Both the position numbers and the translations under genes were made by a program. Of a DNA stretch of 64,000 bases, positions 18,526 to 27,841 are shown one piece after another. Origin of the DNA: Nitrosomonas sp. (GTDB lineage: Bacteria; Pseudomonadota; Gammaproteobacteria; Burkholderiales; Nitrosomonadaceae); the NCBI RefSeq assembly GCF_019752095.1, contig NZ_JAIEMO010000025.1, forward strand, positions 1 to 64,000, written 5' to 3'. The notes under the pieces are model-generated. The model saw nothing but the letters and a program-made list of their open reading frames with translations, searched no databases and had not been told where the DNA came from. How positions within the stretch are numbered: position 1 is the stretch's first letter; each line of letters opens with the position of its first letter.

Positions 18526-20025
18526 CTAGCGCCGCCTTTGACCTAATAATGATCCGAGCAGGCCGCGAGTAATTGCGCGTGCAATGGACGATCCGATTGA
18601 ACGCGCTGCACTTTTCGCCATCGCATCCATCACCCCATCGCGCCGCCCTCCTCGCCCGCTTGATGAGCTTGAGAATAAATCGCTCAAATCTTTCAGCCCT
18701 CCCTCTTCCAGCGGTCTTTTCAAGTTTTCATTATCGGACGAGCTTCCAGTGCCCGCCCGTGCCAGGAGCAGTTCAAAGGCACTTTCGCGGTCGATTTCCT
18801 GCTCATACACGCCCGCCACAATAGAAGATTGCAGCAGCTGTTGTCGCTCTTCCTGTGAGATCGGCCCAATCTGGCTGGCCGGAGGAAGTATATACGCGCG
18901 CTCGGTAATGCCCGGAGAACCGTCGCGCTGAAGAAATGAAATCAACGCCTCGCCCACGGAAAGTTCAAGGATAGCTTGCTTGATATTCAGTTCCGGATTG
19001 GGTCGCATGGTATCAGCCACAGAGTTCACTGCTTTTTGATCACGTGGCGTAAATGCGCGTAAGGCATGCTGAATACGATTGCTTAGCTGGGTCAGCACTT
19101 TCTCGGGGATATCAAACGGATTCTGCGTGATGAAATAAATGCCGACACCTTTGGAGCGTATCAACCGTACAACCTGTTCGATTTTCTCCAATAAGACAGG
19201 CGTCGCGGTGCTAAACAACAAATGCGCTTCATCGAAAAAGAATATCAGCTTAGGTTTATCACGATCTCCGATTTCCGGTAAATTCTCGTACAACTCGGAT
19301 AACAGCCACAGCAAAAAGGTGCTGTACAATCTTGGCGCGTTTAATAACTTATCAGCCGCAAGAATATTTATAACGCCTTTGCCATCGATAGTCTGCAATA
19401 AATCCTCGATATTCAACATGGGCTCACCGAAAAAGTGATCTCCACCCTGTTCTTCTATTTGCAACAAACCACGTTGAATGGCGCCAATCGATGCCGATGA
19501 AACGCTGCCGTACTGGGTCTTGAATTTATCCGCGTTATCGCCCACAAATTGCAGCAATGCGCGCAGGTCTTTGAGATCGAGCAACAACAATCCATAATCA
19601 TCCGCCACCTTAAAAACCAGCGTCAAGACACCTTCTTGCGTTTCATTGAGATTCAGCAGACGAGCCAGCAACAACGGCCCCATGTCGGAAATAGTCGCGC
19701 GCAACGGATGTCCATTTTCTTGCAACACATCCCACAGCGTAACCGGAAAACCTTGCCATTGTGGAACATCCATCTGCATCCTATTCAGATGAGTTTCTAA
19801 TTTATCTGTCAATGAACCCGGTTGACTGATGCCGGTTAAATCACCTTTGACATCGGCCATGAATACCGGCACGCCGATGTTGGAGAAGCTTTCAGCCAGT
19901 TTTTGCAAAGTCACCGTCTTGCCTGTCCCCGTGGCACCTGTAATACATCCGTGACGCGTGGCCATTTCGGGCAAAAGCGCCAACTCGATTTTGTTTGTTT
20001 TGGCAATAATCAACGGCTCAGACAT
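18526..20025 (-). CDS. HerA-like ATPase, DUF853 (YjgR) family
   Basis: A 499-residue P-loop ATPase of the HerA/FtsK group. Walker [13 protein letters not shown] lies at about 29-40 and Walker [11 protein letters not shown] at about 260, with arginine-containing segments ([13 protein letters not shown]) typical of the family. The function in bacteria is unsettled; archaeal HerA works with the NurA nuclease in DNA-end processing, but no nurA is adjacent. I start at the ATG at 20025 ([10 protein letters not shown]), which matches the family N-terminus; the frame is open to a TTG at 20076 without support. The C-terminus is Gly/Ser-rich and basic. It stands alone, upstream of the hsd cassette on the same strand but separated from it by 146 bases, and divergent from glk. 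Confidence 0.85.
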   Translation of the reverse strand: MSEPLIIAKTNKIELALLPEMATRHGCITGATGTGKTVTLQKLAESFSNIGVPVFMADVKGDLTGISQPGSLTDKLETHLNRMQMDVPQWQGFPVTLWDVLQENGHPLRATISDMGPLLLARLLNLNETQEGVLTLVFKVADDYGLLLLDLKDLRALLQFVGDNADKFKTQYGSVSSASIGAIQRGLLQIEEQGGDHFFGEPMLNIEDLLQTIDGKGVINILAADKLLNAPRLYSTFLLWLLSELYENLPEIGDRDKPKLIFFFDEAHLLFSTATPVLLEKIEQVVRLIRSKGVGIYFITQNPFDIPEKVLTQLSNRIQHALRAFTPRDQKAVNSVADTMRPNPELNIKQAILELSVGEALISFLQRDGSPGITERAYILPPASQIGPISQEERQQLLQSSIVAGVYEQEIDRESAFELLLARAGTGSSSDNENLKRPLEEGGLKDLSDLFSSSSSGRGGRRDGVMDAMAKSAARSIGSSIARAITRGLLGSLLGQRRR

Positions 20026-20198
20026 TTGGATTGATGAGATACCAGAATATGCATTGAAGGTCGCATTGTAAGTCAATTAAGCGGAATGGCAATGGAAACA
20101 TACATATCGATGTATACTACCCATTGGTTTTGCTAAAGCCTAAAGTCGCTTATCAGCTTTAAATCAAGATTTTTGATTAATTTCTAAATAAAAAGCCC

Positions 20199-21191
20199 TT
20201 GAACAAGCAATTAGTCTGTGGAGATATTGGCGGTACCAAAACCATTCTGCAAGCAGCAGAAATAAGTAATGGTATGGTGCGCGAGTTATTCACTCACCGT
20301 TACGACAATCATAAATTTGCGACCTTCTCTGAAATCTTGCAAGACTTCCTGAACCGGACCCAAGCTACAAATCGTCCACTTTCAGCATGCTTTGCAGTCG
20401 CGGGACCCATTGTTACGCAGCAAGCACAACTGACTAACTTGCCCTGGCAAATCAGTAGCAGCGACATTTCGGCTGAATTTTCAATTCCTTCTGTCAAACT
20501 GATTAATGATTTTGAAGCCGCCGCTTTAGGCATTGAAAGCTTGTCACCGAGCGATATGGCAACACTACAGACTGGAAAATCACTGGCACAGTCAATGCGC
20601 GTGGTACTTGGCGCAGGCACGGGAATGGGTGTAGCCTGGCTCACTTGGCTGGAAGATCGCTATGTTGCAATACCCACCGAAGCGGGTCATATGGATTTTG
20701 CTCCGACCAACGCACTACAAATTGAGCTGCTTGAAACGCTCCTTAATAAATTTGGTCATGTATCCGTAGAGCGATTACTCTCGGGGTCCGGATTAACAAA
20801 TATTTTCAAATTTCTACAAATGAATTCTACAACTGTTTCAAATCTTGCGCCTATCGACCTTGAAGAAGATTGTGGTGCCACAATTACAACACTGGCGTTT
20901 ACGCATCAGCATCCAATCGCGATAAAATCGATCAGTTTATTTGCCGAGATTTATGGCGCCTATGCCGGGAATCTGGCATTGACAGGACTCACACGAGGCG
21001 GTGTATATATAGCTGGCGGCATTGCCCCTAAGATTCTCAGTATTCTGGAATTTGGTGGCTTCATGCAAGCATTCCACGACAAAGGGAGATTTTCTCAATT
21101 AATGCACGAATTTCCGGTGTCTATCATTACAAATTCTGAGGTCGGCTTGCTGGGCGCGAGACAGGAGGCACATCGCTTGCTCAACAGTTAA
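20199..21191 (+). CDS. glk: Glucokinase
   Basis: ATP-dependent glucose 6-kinase of the Glk family (330 residues). The phosphate-binding GDIGGTKT is at about 8-15, catalytic-region LINDFEAAALGIESL at about 99-113, and the second phosphate loop LGAGTGMGVAWL at about 136-147; RGGVYIAGGIAPKI near residue 270 is the adenosine motif. The start is a TTG at 20199 because the conserved phosphate loop begins only seven residues later and no ATG precedes it in frame; the ribosome-binding site is poor. It lies 88 bases upstream of glycogen phosphorylase, so the two probably serve glycogen and glucan breakdown, with glucokinase handling free glucose. Confidence 0.92.
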   Translation: MNKQLVCGDIGGTKTILQAAEISNGMVRELFTHRYDNHKFATFSEILQDFLNRTQATNRPLSACFAVAGPIVTQQAQLTNLPWQISSSDISAEFSIPSVKLINDFEAAALGIESLSPSDMATLQTGKSLAQSMRVVLGAGTGMGVAWLTWLEDRYVAIPTEAGHMDFAPTNALQIELLETLLNKFGHVSVERLLSGSGLTNIFKFLQMNSTTVSNLAPIDLEEDCGATITTLAFTHQHPIAIKSISLFAEIYGAYAGNLALTGLTRGGVYIAGGIAPKILSILEFGGFMQAFHDKGRFSQLMHEFPVSIITNSEVGLLGARQEAHRLLNS

Positions 21192-21279
21192 GATTGAAAG
21201 TTTGACTACTTCAGATTTAAATCTGATTTCCTTACTTTTCAGATCAACTCAAACATAACTCTAATTAAGGAGAACATGA

Positions 21280-23832
21280 ATGTTTCCGCGCACCGCTTAC
21301 ACCATTACCGTCAATCCTAAAATACCAAACCGCCTTAGACGGCTGGAAGAATTGGCCAACAATCTTTGGTACAGCTGGGATCGCGCTACGCGCACATTGT
21401 TTTCCCGCCTTGATCCACATTTATGGGAAGCAGTCGGCCATAATCCTAAAGCATTTCTTAAACGCGTGGATGAGTCAGTACTCATAAAAGCCACAGAAGA
21501 TCGTGTTTTTCTGGCTTCTTACAATAGTATTCTATCCACCTATGATTCCTATCACGATGCTACTGCAGCGCCGATTAATGACGAGTTAGATCCACAAGAT
21601 CAGATTGCCTATTTCTGTTTTGAGTTTGGTTTTCACGAAAGCTTGCCCATTTATTCAGGGGGCTTGGGCATCTTGGCAGGCGATCATTGCAAAGCAGCCA
21701 GTGATTTACATCTTCCATTTGTAGCGATTGGCTTACTGTATCGGCAAGGATATTTTTCTCAAACTATCGATGTTTTGGGTAATCAGCAAGTCGCTTACAC
21801 TGTTTCTGACTTTGATGATCTGCCTGTCACGCCGGTAACGCGCGAGGATGGTTCGAGTTTGCAAATTACAGTGCCGCTTTCGCAGCGTGAGGTCACGGTA
21901 AAAGTATGGCAGGCAAAAATCGGTCATGTCACATTGTTTCTGTTGGATGCCGATTTGCCGGAAAATTCTGCTGAAGATCGTTACATCACCCACAACCTCT
22001 ATGGTGGTGACAAAGTCATGCGCATAGAACAAGAAATTATTCTAGGTATGGGCGGCGTGCGTGCTCTGCAAGCGCTCGGCATCAAACCTACGATATGGCA
22101 TATCAATGAAGGTCACGCTGCTTTTATGATTCTGGAACGCATTCACGCGCTTGTGCAGCAAGGACTCGACTTTGCCAGCGCTTTGGAAAGTGTGGCAGTC
22201 AACACAGTTTTCACAACCCATACCGCAGTTCCTGCCGGACATGATCATTTCAATACTGATCTCATCCAAACCTATTTTGACAACTTTTATCGTAGTTTGA
22301 ATATTACTCGCGAAGAATTCATGGCACTCGGACATGTGGCAGGAAGCCCGGATTTTAATATGACAGCATTGGCAATCCATGGCTCACGTACTCATAACGG
22401 GGTCAGCAAGATACACGGTAGTGTTTCCTCGAATATTTGCCGGGATTTATGGCCACAAATCGAGCCGGAAGAAAATCCGATTTCTTATGTTACCAATGGC
22501 GTCCATGTTCCGACCTTTCTTGCGCAGGAATGGTCCGATCTGTTTGATCGTTATCTAGGCCATGAATGGCGCAACAAAATGTGTGATACCGATTATTGGT
22601 CAGGCATTGATGCAATACCGGATCATTTGTTCTGGAGTGTACGACAATCATTAAAATCACAAATGTTTTATGGTATTCGCTCCCGTATTAGCGAGCAGAA
22701 CGCTAGAAATCGTGGCTCCGAGGCACATCTCGACCGGCTGTTAAAATTTGTCGACCCCATCAATCCGAATATTCTGACATTGGGTTTTGCGCGTCGTTTT
22801 GCAACCTATAAACGCGCTGCATTATTATTTGAAAACCTCGATTGGCTACGGAAAATTATTCTCGATCAAGAGCGCCCCGTACTGTTTTTGTTCGCCGGCA
22901 AGGCACACCCAGCCGATGTGCCAGGACAGGACTTGATACGGCGCATCAGTCAGATTGCACATTTTCCTGAATTTGAAGGACGGATTTTATTGGTGGAAGG
23001 TTATGATCTGCGGCTCGGCCGACGCCTTGTCGCCGGGGTCGATGTCTGGCTTAACAACCCGATTTATCCATTGGAAGCAAGTGGCACTTCCGGCATGAAA
23101 GCCGGCATCAATGGCGCAATTAACCTGAGTGTACTGGATGGCTGGTGGGGAGAAGGCTATGATGGGAGAAATGGCTGGGCGATCAAACCAGGGCTTGAAA
23201 ATATGGATGCAGCATTACGTGACCAAGAAGAAAGCCGGGCACTCTATGAAATCCTTCAAGATCAAGTGGTTCCACTGTATTACAACTATGGCAAGCTTGG
23301 CTACTCGCCGGAGTGGGTAAGAATGGCCAAGCTTTCGATGATGTCCCTATTGCCGCGCTACAACGCAACCCGCATGGTCGATGAATATGTGACAAAATTC
23401 TATCGTCCGGCCAGCAGCAAAGGCATGTTATATGCAGCAAACGATTTTACTGACGCAAAGAATATTGCTACGTGGAAAACCAAAATAAAACAGGCATGGC
23501 GCGGCGTTACGATACGCCGGTTGGATACGCCTTGTGAGCGGATTCATTTTAATGAAGCAGTGAATTTCAAAGTGGCCGCAAATCTGAATGGCCTGTCCCC
23601 GGAAGACGTCGTCATCGAGCTGCTGATCTGTCGCCAGTTTAAAACGACCAAGCTATGTAATTTCCAACACTTCAAGTTTGAATCCACCGGCACTCAGGAT
23701 TCGCACGAGCATTTATTCGAACTTAAACTGATTCCTGAATTATGCGGCAAACAGGAGTATTTCATCCGTGCTTACCCTTACCATTCATTGCTTTCCCATC
23801 CTTTGGAAATGGGCTTGATGGTATGGCTGTAA
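21280..23832 (+). CDS. glgP: Glycogen/alpha-glucan phosphorylase (DUF3417-containing)
   Basis: An 850-residue PLP-dependent phosphorylase that releases glucose 1-phosphate from alpha-1,4-glucans. It belongs to the short alpha-glucan phosphorylase type with an N-terminal DUF3417 domain (about 8-115, starting RLRRLEELANNLWYSWD) rather than the E. coli MalP/GlgP form. The PLP lysine lies in SGTSGMKAG at about residue 607. ATG at 21280 has an excellent AAGGAG at 21267-21272. It follows glk. Carbon storage as glycogen is well known in ammonia oxidisers; no synthesis genes are in the window. Confidence 0.93.
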   Translation: MFPRTAYTITVNPKIPNRLRRLEELANNLWYSWDRATRTLFSRLDPHLWEAVGHNPKAFLKRVDESVLIKATEDRVFLASYNSILSTYDSYHDATAAPINDELDPQDQIAYFCFEFGFHESLPIYSGGLGILAGDHCKAASDLHLPFVAIGLLYRQGYFSQTIDVLGNQQVAYTVSDFDDLPVTPVTREDGSSLQITVPLSQREVTVKVWQAKIGHVTLFLLDADLPENSAEDRYITHNLYGGDKVMRIEQEIILGMGGVRALQALGIKPTIWHINEGHAAFMILERIHALVQQGLDFASALESVAVNTVFTTHTAVPAGHDHFNTDLIQTYFDNFYRSLNITREEFMALGHVAGSPDFNMTALAIHGSRTHNGVSKIHGSVSSNICRDLWPQIEPEENPISYVTNGVHVPTFLAQEWSDLFDRYLGHEWRNKMCDTDYWSGIDAIPDHLFWSVRQSLKSQMFYGIRSRISEQNARNRGSEAHLDRLLKFVDPINPNILTLGFARRFATYKRAALLFENLDWLRKIILDQERPVLFLFAGKAHPADVPGQDLIRRISQIAHFPEFEGRILLVEGYDLRLGRRLVAGVDVWLNNPIYPLEASGTSGMKAGINGAINLSVLDGWWGEGYDGRNGWAIKPGLENMDAALRDQEESRALYEILQDQVVPLYYNYGKLGYSPEWVRMAKLSMMSLLPRYNATRMVDEYVTKFYRPASSKGMLYAANDFTDAKNIATWKTKIKQAWRGVTIRRLDTPCERIHFNEAVNFKVAANLNGLSPEDVVIELLICRQFKTTKLCNFQHFKFESTGTQDSHEHLFELKLIPELCGKQEYFIRAYPYHSLLSHPLEMGLMVWL

Positions 23833-23892
23833 GGAAATTTTTTAGGTGTAATTATCGCGAATCTTTACTTTTTTTCTACAGGAGAAATTAGG

Positions 23893-24273
23893 ATGAACAA
23901 TAACCCTGTCGGCTGGTTCGAAATTTACGTACAGGATATGGATCGGGCCAAGCGCTTTTACGAATCGGTTTTTCAAGTTCAGCTGGAACGGTTAAACAGT
24001 CCTGTAGAAATGGAAATAGAATTGTGGAGCTTTCCAATGAAAAGTGATCAGTTTGGAGCGTCTGGAGCACTGGTCAAAATGGAAGACGGTCCCGGCGGAG
24101 GGAATGGCGTACTCGTCTATTTTACCTGCGCTGATTGTGCTATTGAAGCTGATCGCGCAGCCACTGCAGGTGGACACATCGTACGCGAGAGAATGCCCAT
24201 TGGCCAATATGGCTTCATTGCTTTGATCCAGGACACTGAGGGCAATATGATCGGCTTGCACTCCATGAAATAG
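23893..24273 (+). CDS. VOC-family (glyoxalase/bleomycin-resistance fold) protein
   Basis: A 126-residue single VOC module beginning with GWFEIYVQDMDRAKRFYESVF, the characteristic first beta-alpha-beta unit, and ending with GFIALIQDTEGNMIGLHS. VOC proteins bind a divalent metal and act as glyoxalases, dioxygenases or resistance proteins; the substrate cannot be told from sequence. ATG at 23893 follows AGGAGAAATTAGG. It lies 60 bases after glgP on the same strand and could be read through from it. Confidence 0.85.
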   Translation: MNNNPVGWFEIYVQDMDRAKRFYESVFQVQLERLNSPVEMEIELWSFPMKSDQFGASGALVKMEDGPGGGNGVLVYFTCADCAIEADRAATAGGHIVRERMPIGQYGFIALIQDTEGNMIGLHSMK

Positions 24274-24343
24274 TTTTATTTTTGAATCTGAAATAACTAA
24301 CGGCATTGGTCATAGTATTCGTTTTCAACACTGATTTGGATCG

Positions 24344-24378
24344 TAAAAAAGCCACAGGGAAAATTTCCCCTGCGGCTT
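24344..24378 (-). terminator. Rho-independent terminator of the PEP-CTERM gene
   Basis: On the minus strand an 11-bp stem (AAGCCGCAGGG paired with CCCTGTGGCTT, one G-U pair) encloses an 8-base loop and is followed directly by a run of six T. It lies 45 bases past the stop of the PEP-CTERM gene. In the plus direction the stem is followed by AAAATG, so it works on the minus strand only. Confidence 0.88.
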
Positions 24379-24422
24379 AAAATGATGAATTAGCAACTAA
24401 TTATAATTATAATTATAATGTT

Positions 24423-24953
24423 TTATACTGCACGACGGCGTCGTAATGAAAAGCCAATCATCCCTAATCCAGCGAGTAACATTGCATAGGTTTCCGGTTC
24501 GGGTACTGGGGAAATGTAGGAATCCAGTGTATAAGAACCACCTTTCGAGCCTAAAACAGCGCCTGTAACTTCATAATAGTAATTACCAGGCCCCAGTTTG
24601 CCAAAATCCATGCCTACCGATGAAGAATCAAATGCAAACGACCCCACGGAGGTGTCATTCGTGTAGTTACCATCAACACTGGTTTCTTTCCACAACTGCA
24701 ATGCAGCGCCATTAATATTAAACTTTCCGAAATCATTGGTGACCGCGATAGACACCACATCGTTTCTATTGGGCAAGTTAAATGTAAATATGTGATCAAA
24801 CGAGCCGGCACCTGATCCTAGCAATACACTTGCATGCTCAACAGGATCATCGTGAATACCCCAGTTGCCCATAACAGTCGGTGCAGCGTTAGAAACACCA
24901 CTTGCCATCAGAATTGCAGCTGCTAATAGTTTCAGTTTAAAACTGTTTCTCAT
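24423..24953 (-). CDS. PEP-CTERM sorting-domain exported protein
   Basis: A 176-residue secreted protein with a signal peptide (MRNSFKLKLLAAAILMASGVSNAA) and a C-terminal PEP-CTERM tail: PVPEPETYAMLLAGLGMIGF followed by RRRR. The Pro-Glu-Pro motif, hydrophobic helix and basic end are the recognition signal for exosortase (EpsH), which processes the protein for surface attachment. The middle part is beta-rich and contains FDHIFTF, resembling the FxDxF-type PEP-CTERM group. ATG at 24953 follows GGAG at seven bases; the longer frame to a TTG at 24965 overlaps that ribosome-binding site. A sigma-54-like site lies about 70 bases upstream and a strong terminator follows. No exosortase gene is in the window. 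Confidence 0.9.
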   Translation of the reverse strand: MRNSFKLKLLAAAILMASGVSNAAPTVMGNWGIHDDPVEHASVLLGSGAGSFDHIFTFNLPNRNDVVSIAVTNDFGKFNINGAALQLWKETSVDGNYTNDTSVGSFAFDSSSVGMDFGKLGPGNYYYEVTGAVLGSKGGSYTLDSYISPVPEPETYAMLLAGLGMIGFSLRRRRAV

Positions 24954-25653
24954 TTGAATCTCCAATAGAGTAAATAAAGAAAATATTAAAAAACCAACCG
25001 TCTTGGACCTACTGAGGTTTTAATGCAACACAGGTGACATTCTAGGTTTAATATTTAACTGTATCTATAGGAAATTACTACTTATTTTATACTACGCCCG
25101 GATAGCACAGCATAGTACATTCATACTGATTATAAATATTTAGTTTAATCTAATTAATTAGATATACGATATTTCTCAATCAGGACAAGCAGGGTTTACT
25201 GGTCAATTTTGGTCCGCAATAACGAATTTGAAACCTCGGCAAAAGGCATCATTCAGACCGATCTTTCCGTACTGCATCCAAAAGGCCGCAGTTCGTAATT
25301 TTGGCTATGACGCAATTTTTAATCATGACAGCTTGAAATGTACAAATAATATCTGCAAATAGAAATTCCTCCACAAAAAATCTCCGGCAAATCCACGAGA
25401 ATTTACACTGACTTGCTCGCACAAAGAATCAAATTTCTCTCATTACTTTTTGGGACAAAACCAGGACAAGCAGACTAGAAAAAAAGTTCAGATGTCTCTT
25501 ACTTATATATCTGTTTATTAATACTATTTAAGTGGCAGTTATTGAAAGTGAATAATCACCGACTGTCGTTGTAAAAATTAATCTGACCAAGATCAAGTGA
25601 AGGTTGTACGTCATGAAGGTTATGGTCATTACACAAAATCAAGAGGGGGAAAA
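24954..25653. other. 700-base non-coding region between PEP-CTERM and multicopper oxidase genes
   Basis: This AT-rich divergent region holds the sigma-54-like site at 25023-25039, a 16-bp perfect palindrome ATCTAATTAATTAGAT at 25148-25163, and a short open stretch at 25160-25222 ending QGLLVNFGPQ and a stop, which may be a scrap of a GxxExxY-type protein. A 12-base word CAGGACAAGCAG occurs at 25181-25192 and again at 25462-25473. I see no intact gene. Confidence 0.6.
25023..25039 (-). promoter_or_regulatory. Candidate sigma-54 (-24/-12) promoter of the PEP-CTERM gene
   Basis: On the minus strand the sequence reads TGTCAC, five bases (CTGTG), TTGCA. The consensus is TGGCAC-N5-TTGCA, so there is a single mismatch, although it falls in the conserved GG of the -24 box. 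The site lies about 70 bases upstream of the start codon. PEP-CTERM genes are known in some betaproteobacteria to be controlled by RpoN with the PrsK/PrsR system, which makes the position meaningful. It is a prediction only. Confidence 0.45.
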
Positions 25654-27639
25654 ATGAAGGGAAATCAGTCAAGAAAGATGTATTGCAACTTAATTGTTGC
25701 AGCATTTCTTTGCATAGGATTACAGGTTTCAGTGCATGGAGCATTACCGGGGGGGTCACTTGATCCAACGACGATTCCGAAATATATCAAGCCACTCAAA
25801 ATCCTACCTGCAATGCCGAAATCAACAAACCCAAATAATTTTTCTGGAGATTATTATGAGATCGCTGTGCGGCAGTTTCAACAAGAAGTGGTACCGGGTT
25901 TAAATACTACCGTCTGGGGTTATGGTTCGATCAGTGATGATAGCAGTTTCAGCTATCCAGCCTACACCATTGAAGCAGTCCAAAATAAACCGGTCCGGGT
26001 CAAATGGATAAATGATCTGAAAAAGCCAAACGGAAAATATCTGCCACACCTCTTGCCGATTGATCAAACCCTGCACTGGGCTAATCCGCTTATGGCAGAT
26101 ATGCACGGCGATGATCCCACCCCTTACACAGGGCCCGTGCCGATGGTGCCGCACCTTCATGGTGCGCACGTAACCCAGGACAGTGATGGTTATCCTGAAG
26201 CCTGGTTTCTGCCGAATGCCACCAATATTCCGGCTAGCTACGCCAGATTTGGCACCAAGTATGAACAATTCAAAGGTGAAGCAGAAGCAGCCTACGGACA
26301 AACATGGGAACCAGGTACCGCCGTTTATCAATACCCTAACGATCAGCGGGCTGCAGCTCTCTGGTACCATGACCACTCTCTGGGTATGACCCGCACTAAC
26401 GTGTATGCCGGACCGACTGGTTTCTACTTGATTCGCGGCGGAAGCGACGATTTAACCTCTGGCCTTCCTTCCGGCGCTTACGAAATCCCCTTGATCATCC
26501 AGGATAAATCATTTAACAAGAATGGGTCGCTGTTCTATCCAGACAACCGCGCCTTTTTTGAAGGACTAAAACAAAATAAATTGAAGATACCATTTATTCC
26601 GGAGCTGACAATTGATGGCGAACAAAGCGATGTATCGCCTATCTTCAATCCGGAATTCTTTGGCAATACCATGGTAGTCAATGGCAGCACCTGGCCTTAT
26701 CTCGAAGTGGAAAAACGACGCTATCGTTTCCGTGTATTGAATGCTTCAGATTCCCGCTTCTTAATCCTAAAGATGAGCAATAATCATAAGTTTTGGGTAA
26801 TCGGTAATGACGGCGGTTTCTTGTCAGCGCCGGTTAAGCTTAAGACGCTGCTCATCGCACCGGCCGAACGATTCGACATTATTATCAATTTCGCTAAAAT
26901 TCCAGCGGGCACAAAGATTACTCTGCAGAATATTGGCCCAGACGAACCTTTTGGAGGCGGAGAGCCAGACAATGATTTCGATATAGCAGATCCTGACACT
27001 ACGGGTCAGGTAATGCAATTTCGTGTTGTGGCGAATAGCGGTTCTGATGACAGTATTCGACCAAAAAATATACAGTTGCCTGCGATCACTCCCATTTCTG
27101 GCAATCCGGTTATCCGTCATCTGTCGATCAACGAATTGGTATCGCAGACCGTATTCATTCCCGTTGATAGCGAAGGTGATCCCATATTGAACAATCAAGG
27201 CAAACTTGTCGCAGTGCCAGCAAACGCGCCGGGGGCAGATAGGTTTGGGCCGGTAAAAGCGGAATTAGGAACCATGGAAAACGGCGTTCCGGTACCACAG
27301 TCCTGGATGGGACCAATAAGCAATACCCCTACCGTGGGTCAAACCGAAGAGTGGGTGCTCTACAACTACACAGAAGATGCCCATCCTATCCACCTGCATC
27401 AAATACAGTTCGAGGTCATTGAGCGCATCGATCAAATGGGAAAAGTAACAGGCCCAGAGCCTTGGGAAACCGGATTCAAGGACACCGTTATCGCCTATCC
27501 TGGTGACGGAGATGCAAATCCAGGTATTACCCGCCTCAGGGTCAAATTTGACCTTCCTGGACTTTTTGTGTGGCACTGTCATATTCTCTCGCATGAGGAC
27601 AACGAAATGATGCTCCCGATTAAAACCGTAGCGCCATAG
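25654..27639 (+). CDS. Secreted multicopper oxidase (CotA/bilirubin-oxidase-like)
   Basis: A 661-residue three-cupredoxin oxidase with a signal peptide (about 1-32, ending VSVHGA). All four copper-ligand motifs are present: HLHGAHV (about 168), WYHDHS (about 237), HPIHLHQ (about 577) and HCHILSHEDNEMM (about 640), giving the type 1 site and the trinuclear cluster. The axial type 1 ligand is Met. It oxidises a metal ion or phenolic substrate with reduction of oxygen to water; the substrate (copper, manganese, bilirubin-like or phenols) is not predictable. The start at ATG 25654 follows GAGGGGGAA and gives a proper signal peptide; the frame is open to a GTG at 25597 but this would bury the signal. 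It is followed by a good terminator, so it is probably monocistronic. Confidence 0.9.
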   Translation: MKGNQSRKMYCNLIVAAFLCIGLQVSVHGALPGGSLDPTTIPKYIKPLKILPAMPKSTNPNNFSGDYYEIAVRQFQQEVVPGLNTTVWGYGSISDDSSFSYPAYTIEAVQNKPVRVKWINDLKKPNGKYLPHLLPIDQTLHWANPLMADMHGDDPTPYTGPVPMVPHLHGAHVTQDSDGYPEAWFLPNATNIPASYARFGTKYEQFKGEAEAAYGQTWEPGTAVYQYPNDQRAAALWYHDHSLGMTRTNVYAGPTGFYLIRGGSDDLTSGLPSGAYEIPLIIQDKSFNKNGSLFYPDNRAFFEGLKQNKLKIPFIPELTIDGEQSDVSPIFNPEFFGNTMVVNGSTWPYLEVEKRRYRFRVLNASDSRFLILKMSNNHKFWVIGNDGGFLSAPVKLKTLLIAPAERFDIIINFAKIPAGTKITLQNIGPDEPFGGGEPDNDFDIADPDTTGQVMQFRVVANSGSDDSIRPKNIQLPAITPISGNPVIRHLSINELVSQTVFIPVDSEGDPILNNQGKLVAVPANAPGADRFGPVKAELGTMENGVPVPQSWMGPISNTPTVGQTEEWVLYNYTEDAHPIHLHQIQFEVIERIDQMGKVTGPEPWETGFKDTVIAYPGDGDANPGITRLRVKFDLPGLFVWHCHILSHEDNEMMLPIKTVAP

Positions 27640-27667
27640 ATAACAACGTTAATAGAGTAGATAAATG

Positions 27668-27695
27668 AAAGCCGCAGCTTTGCTGTGGCTTTTTT
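27668..27695 (+). terminator. Rho-independent terminator of the multicopper oxidase gene
   Basis: AAGCCGCAGC, loop TTT, GCTGTGGCTT followed by a T run; the stem has one G-U pair. It lies 28 bases after the stop codon. Its stem shares the arms AGCCGCAG and CTGTGGCT with the PEP-CTERM terminator 3.3 kb away. Confidence 0.88.
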
Positions 27696-27841
27696 GGGTC
27701 TAGGAAATCAAGTGAATTACCTTATTCTTTCAAGAAATAAAGATGTGAGAGAATAAAAAGATAAAAATTCAAGCCAACTACCCCGTGAGGCGCAAAACAA
27801 ATTGATAAGGCGAAAAAAGACGGATGTGTAACGAAAATCGA

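Noticed and set aside
25181-25473. 12-base word CAGGACAAGCAG repeated 281 bases apart
   Set aside because: Repeats of 12 bases occur many times by chance in a 64-kb window; the flanks of the two copies differ and no element lies between them.
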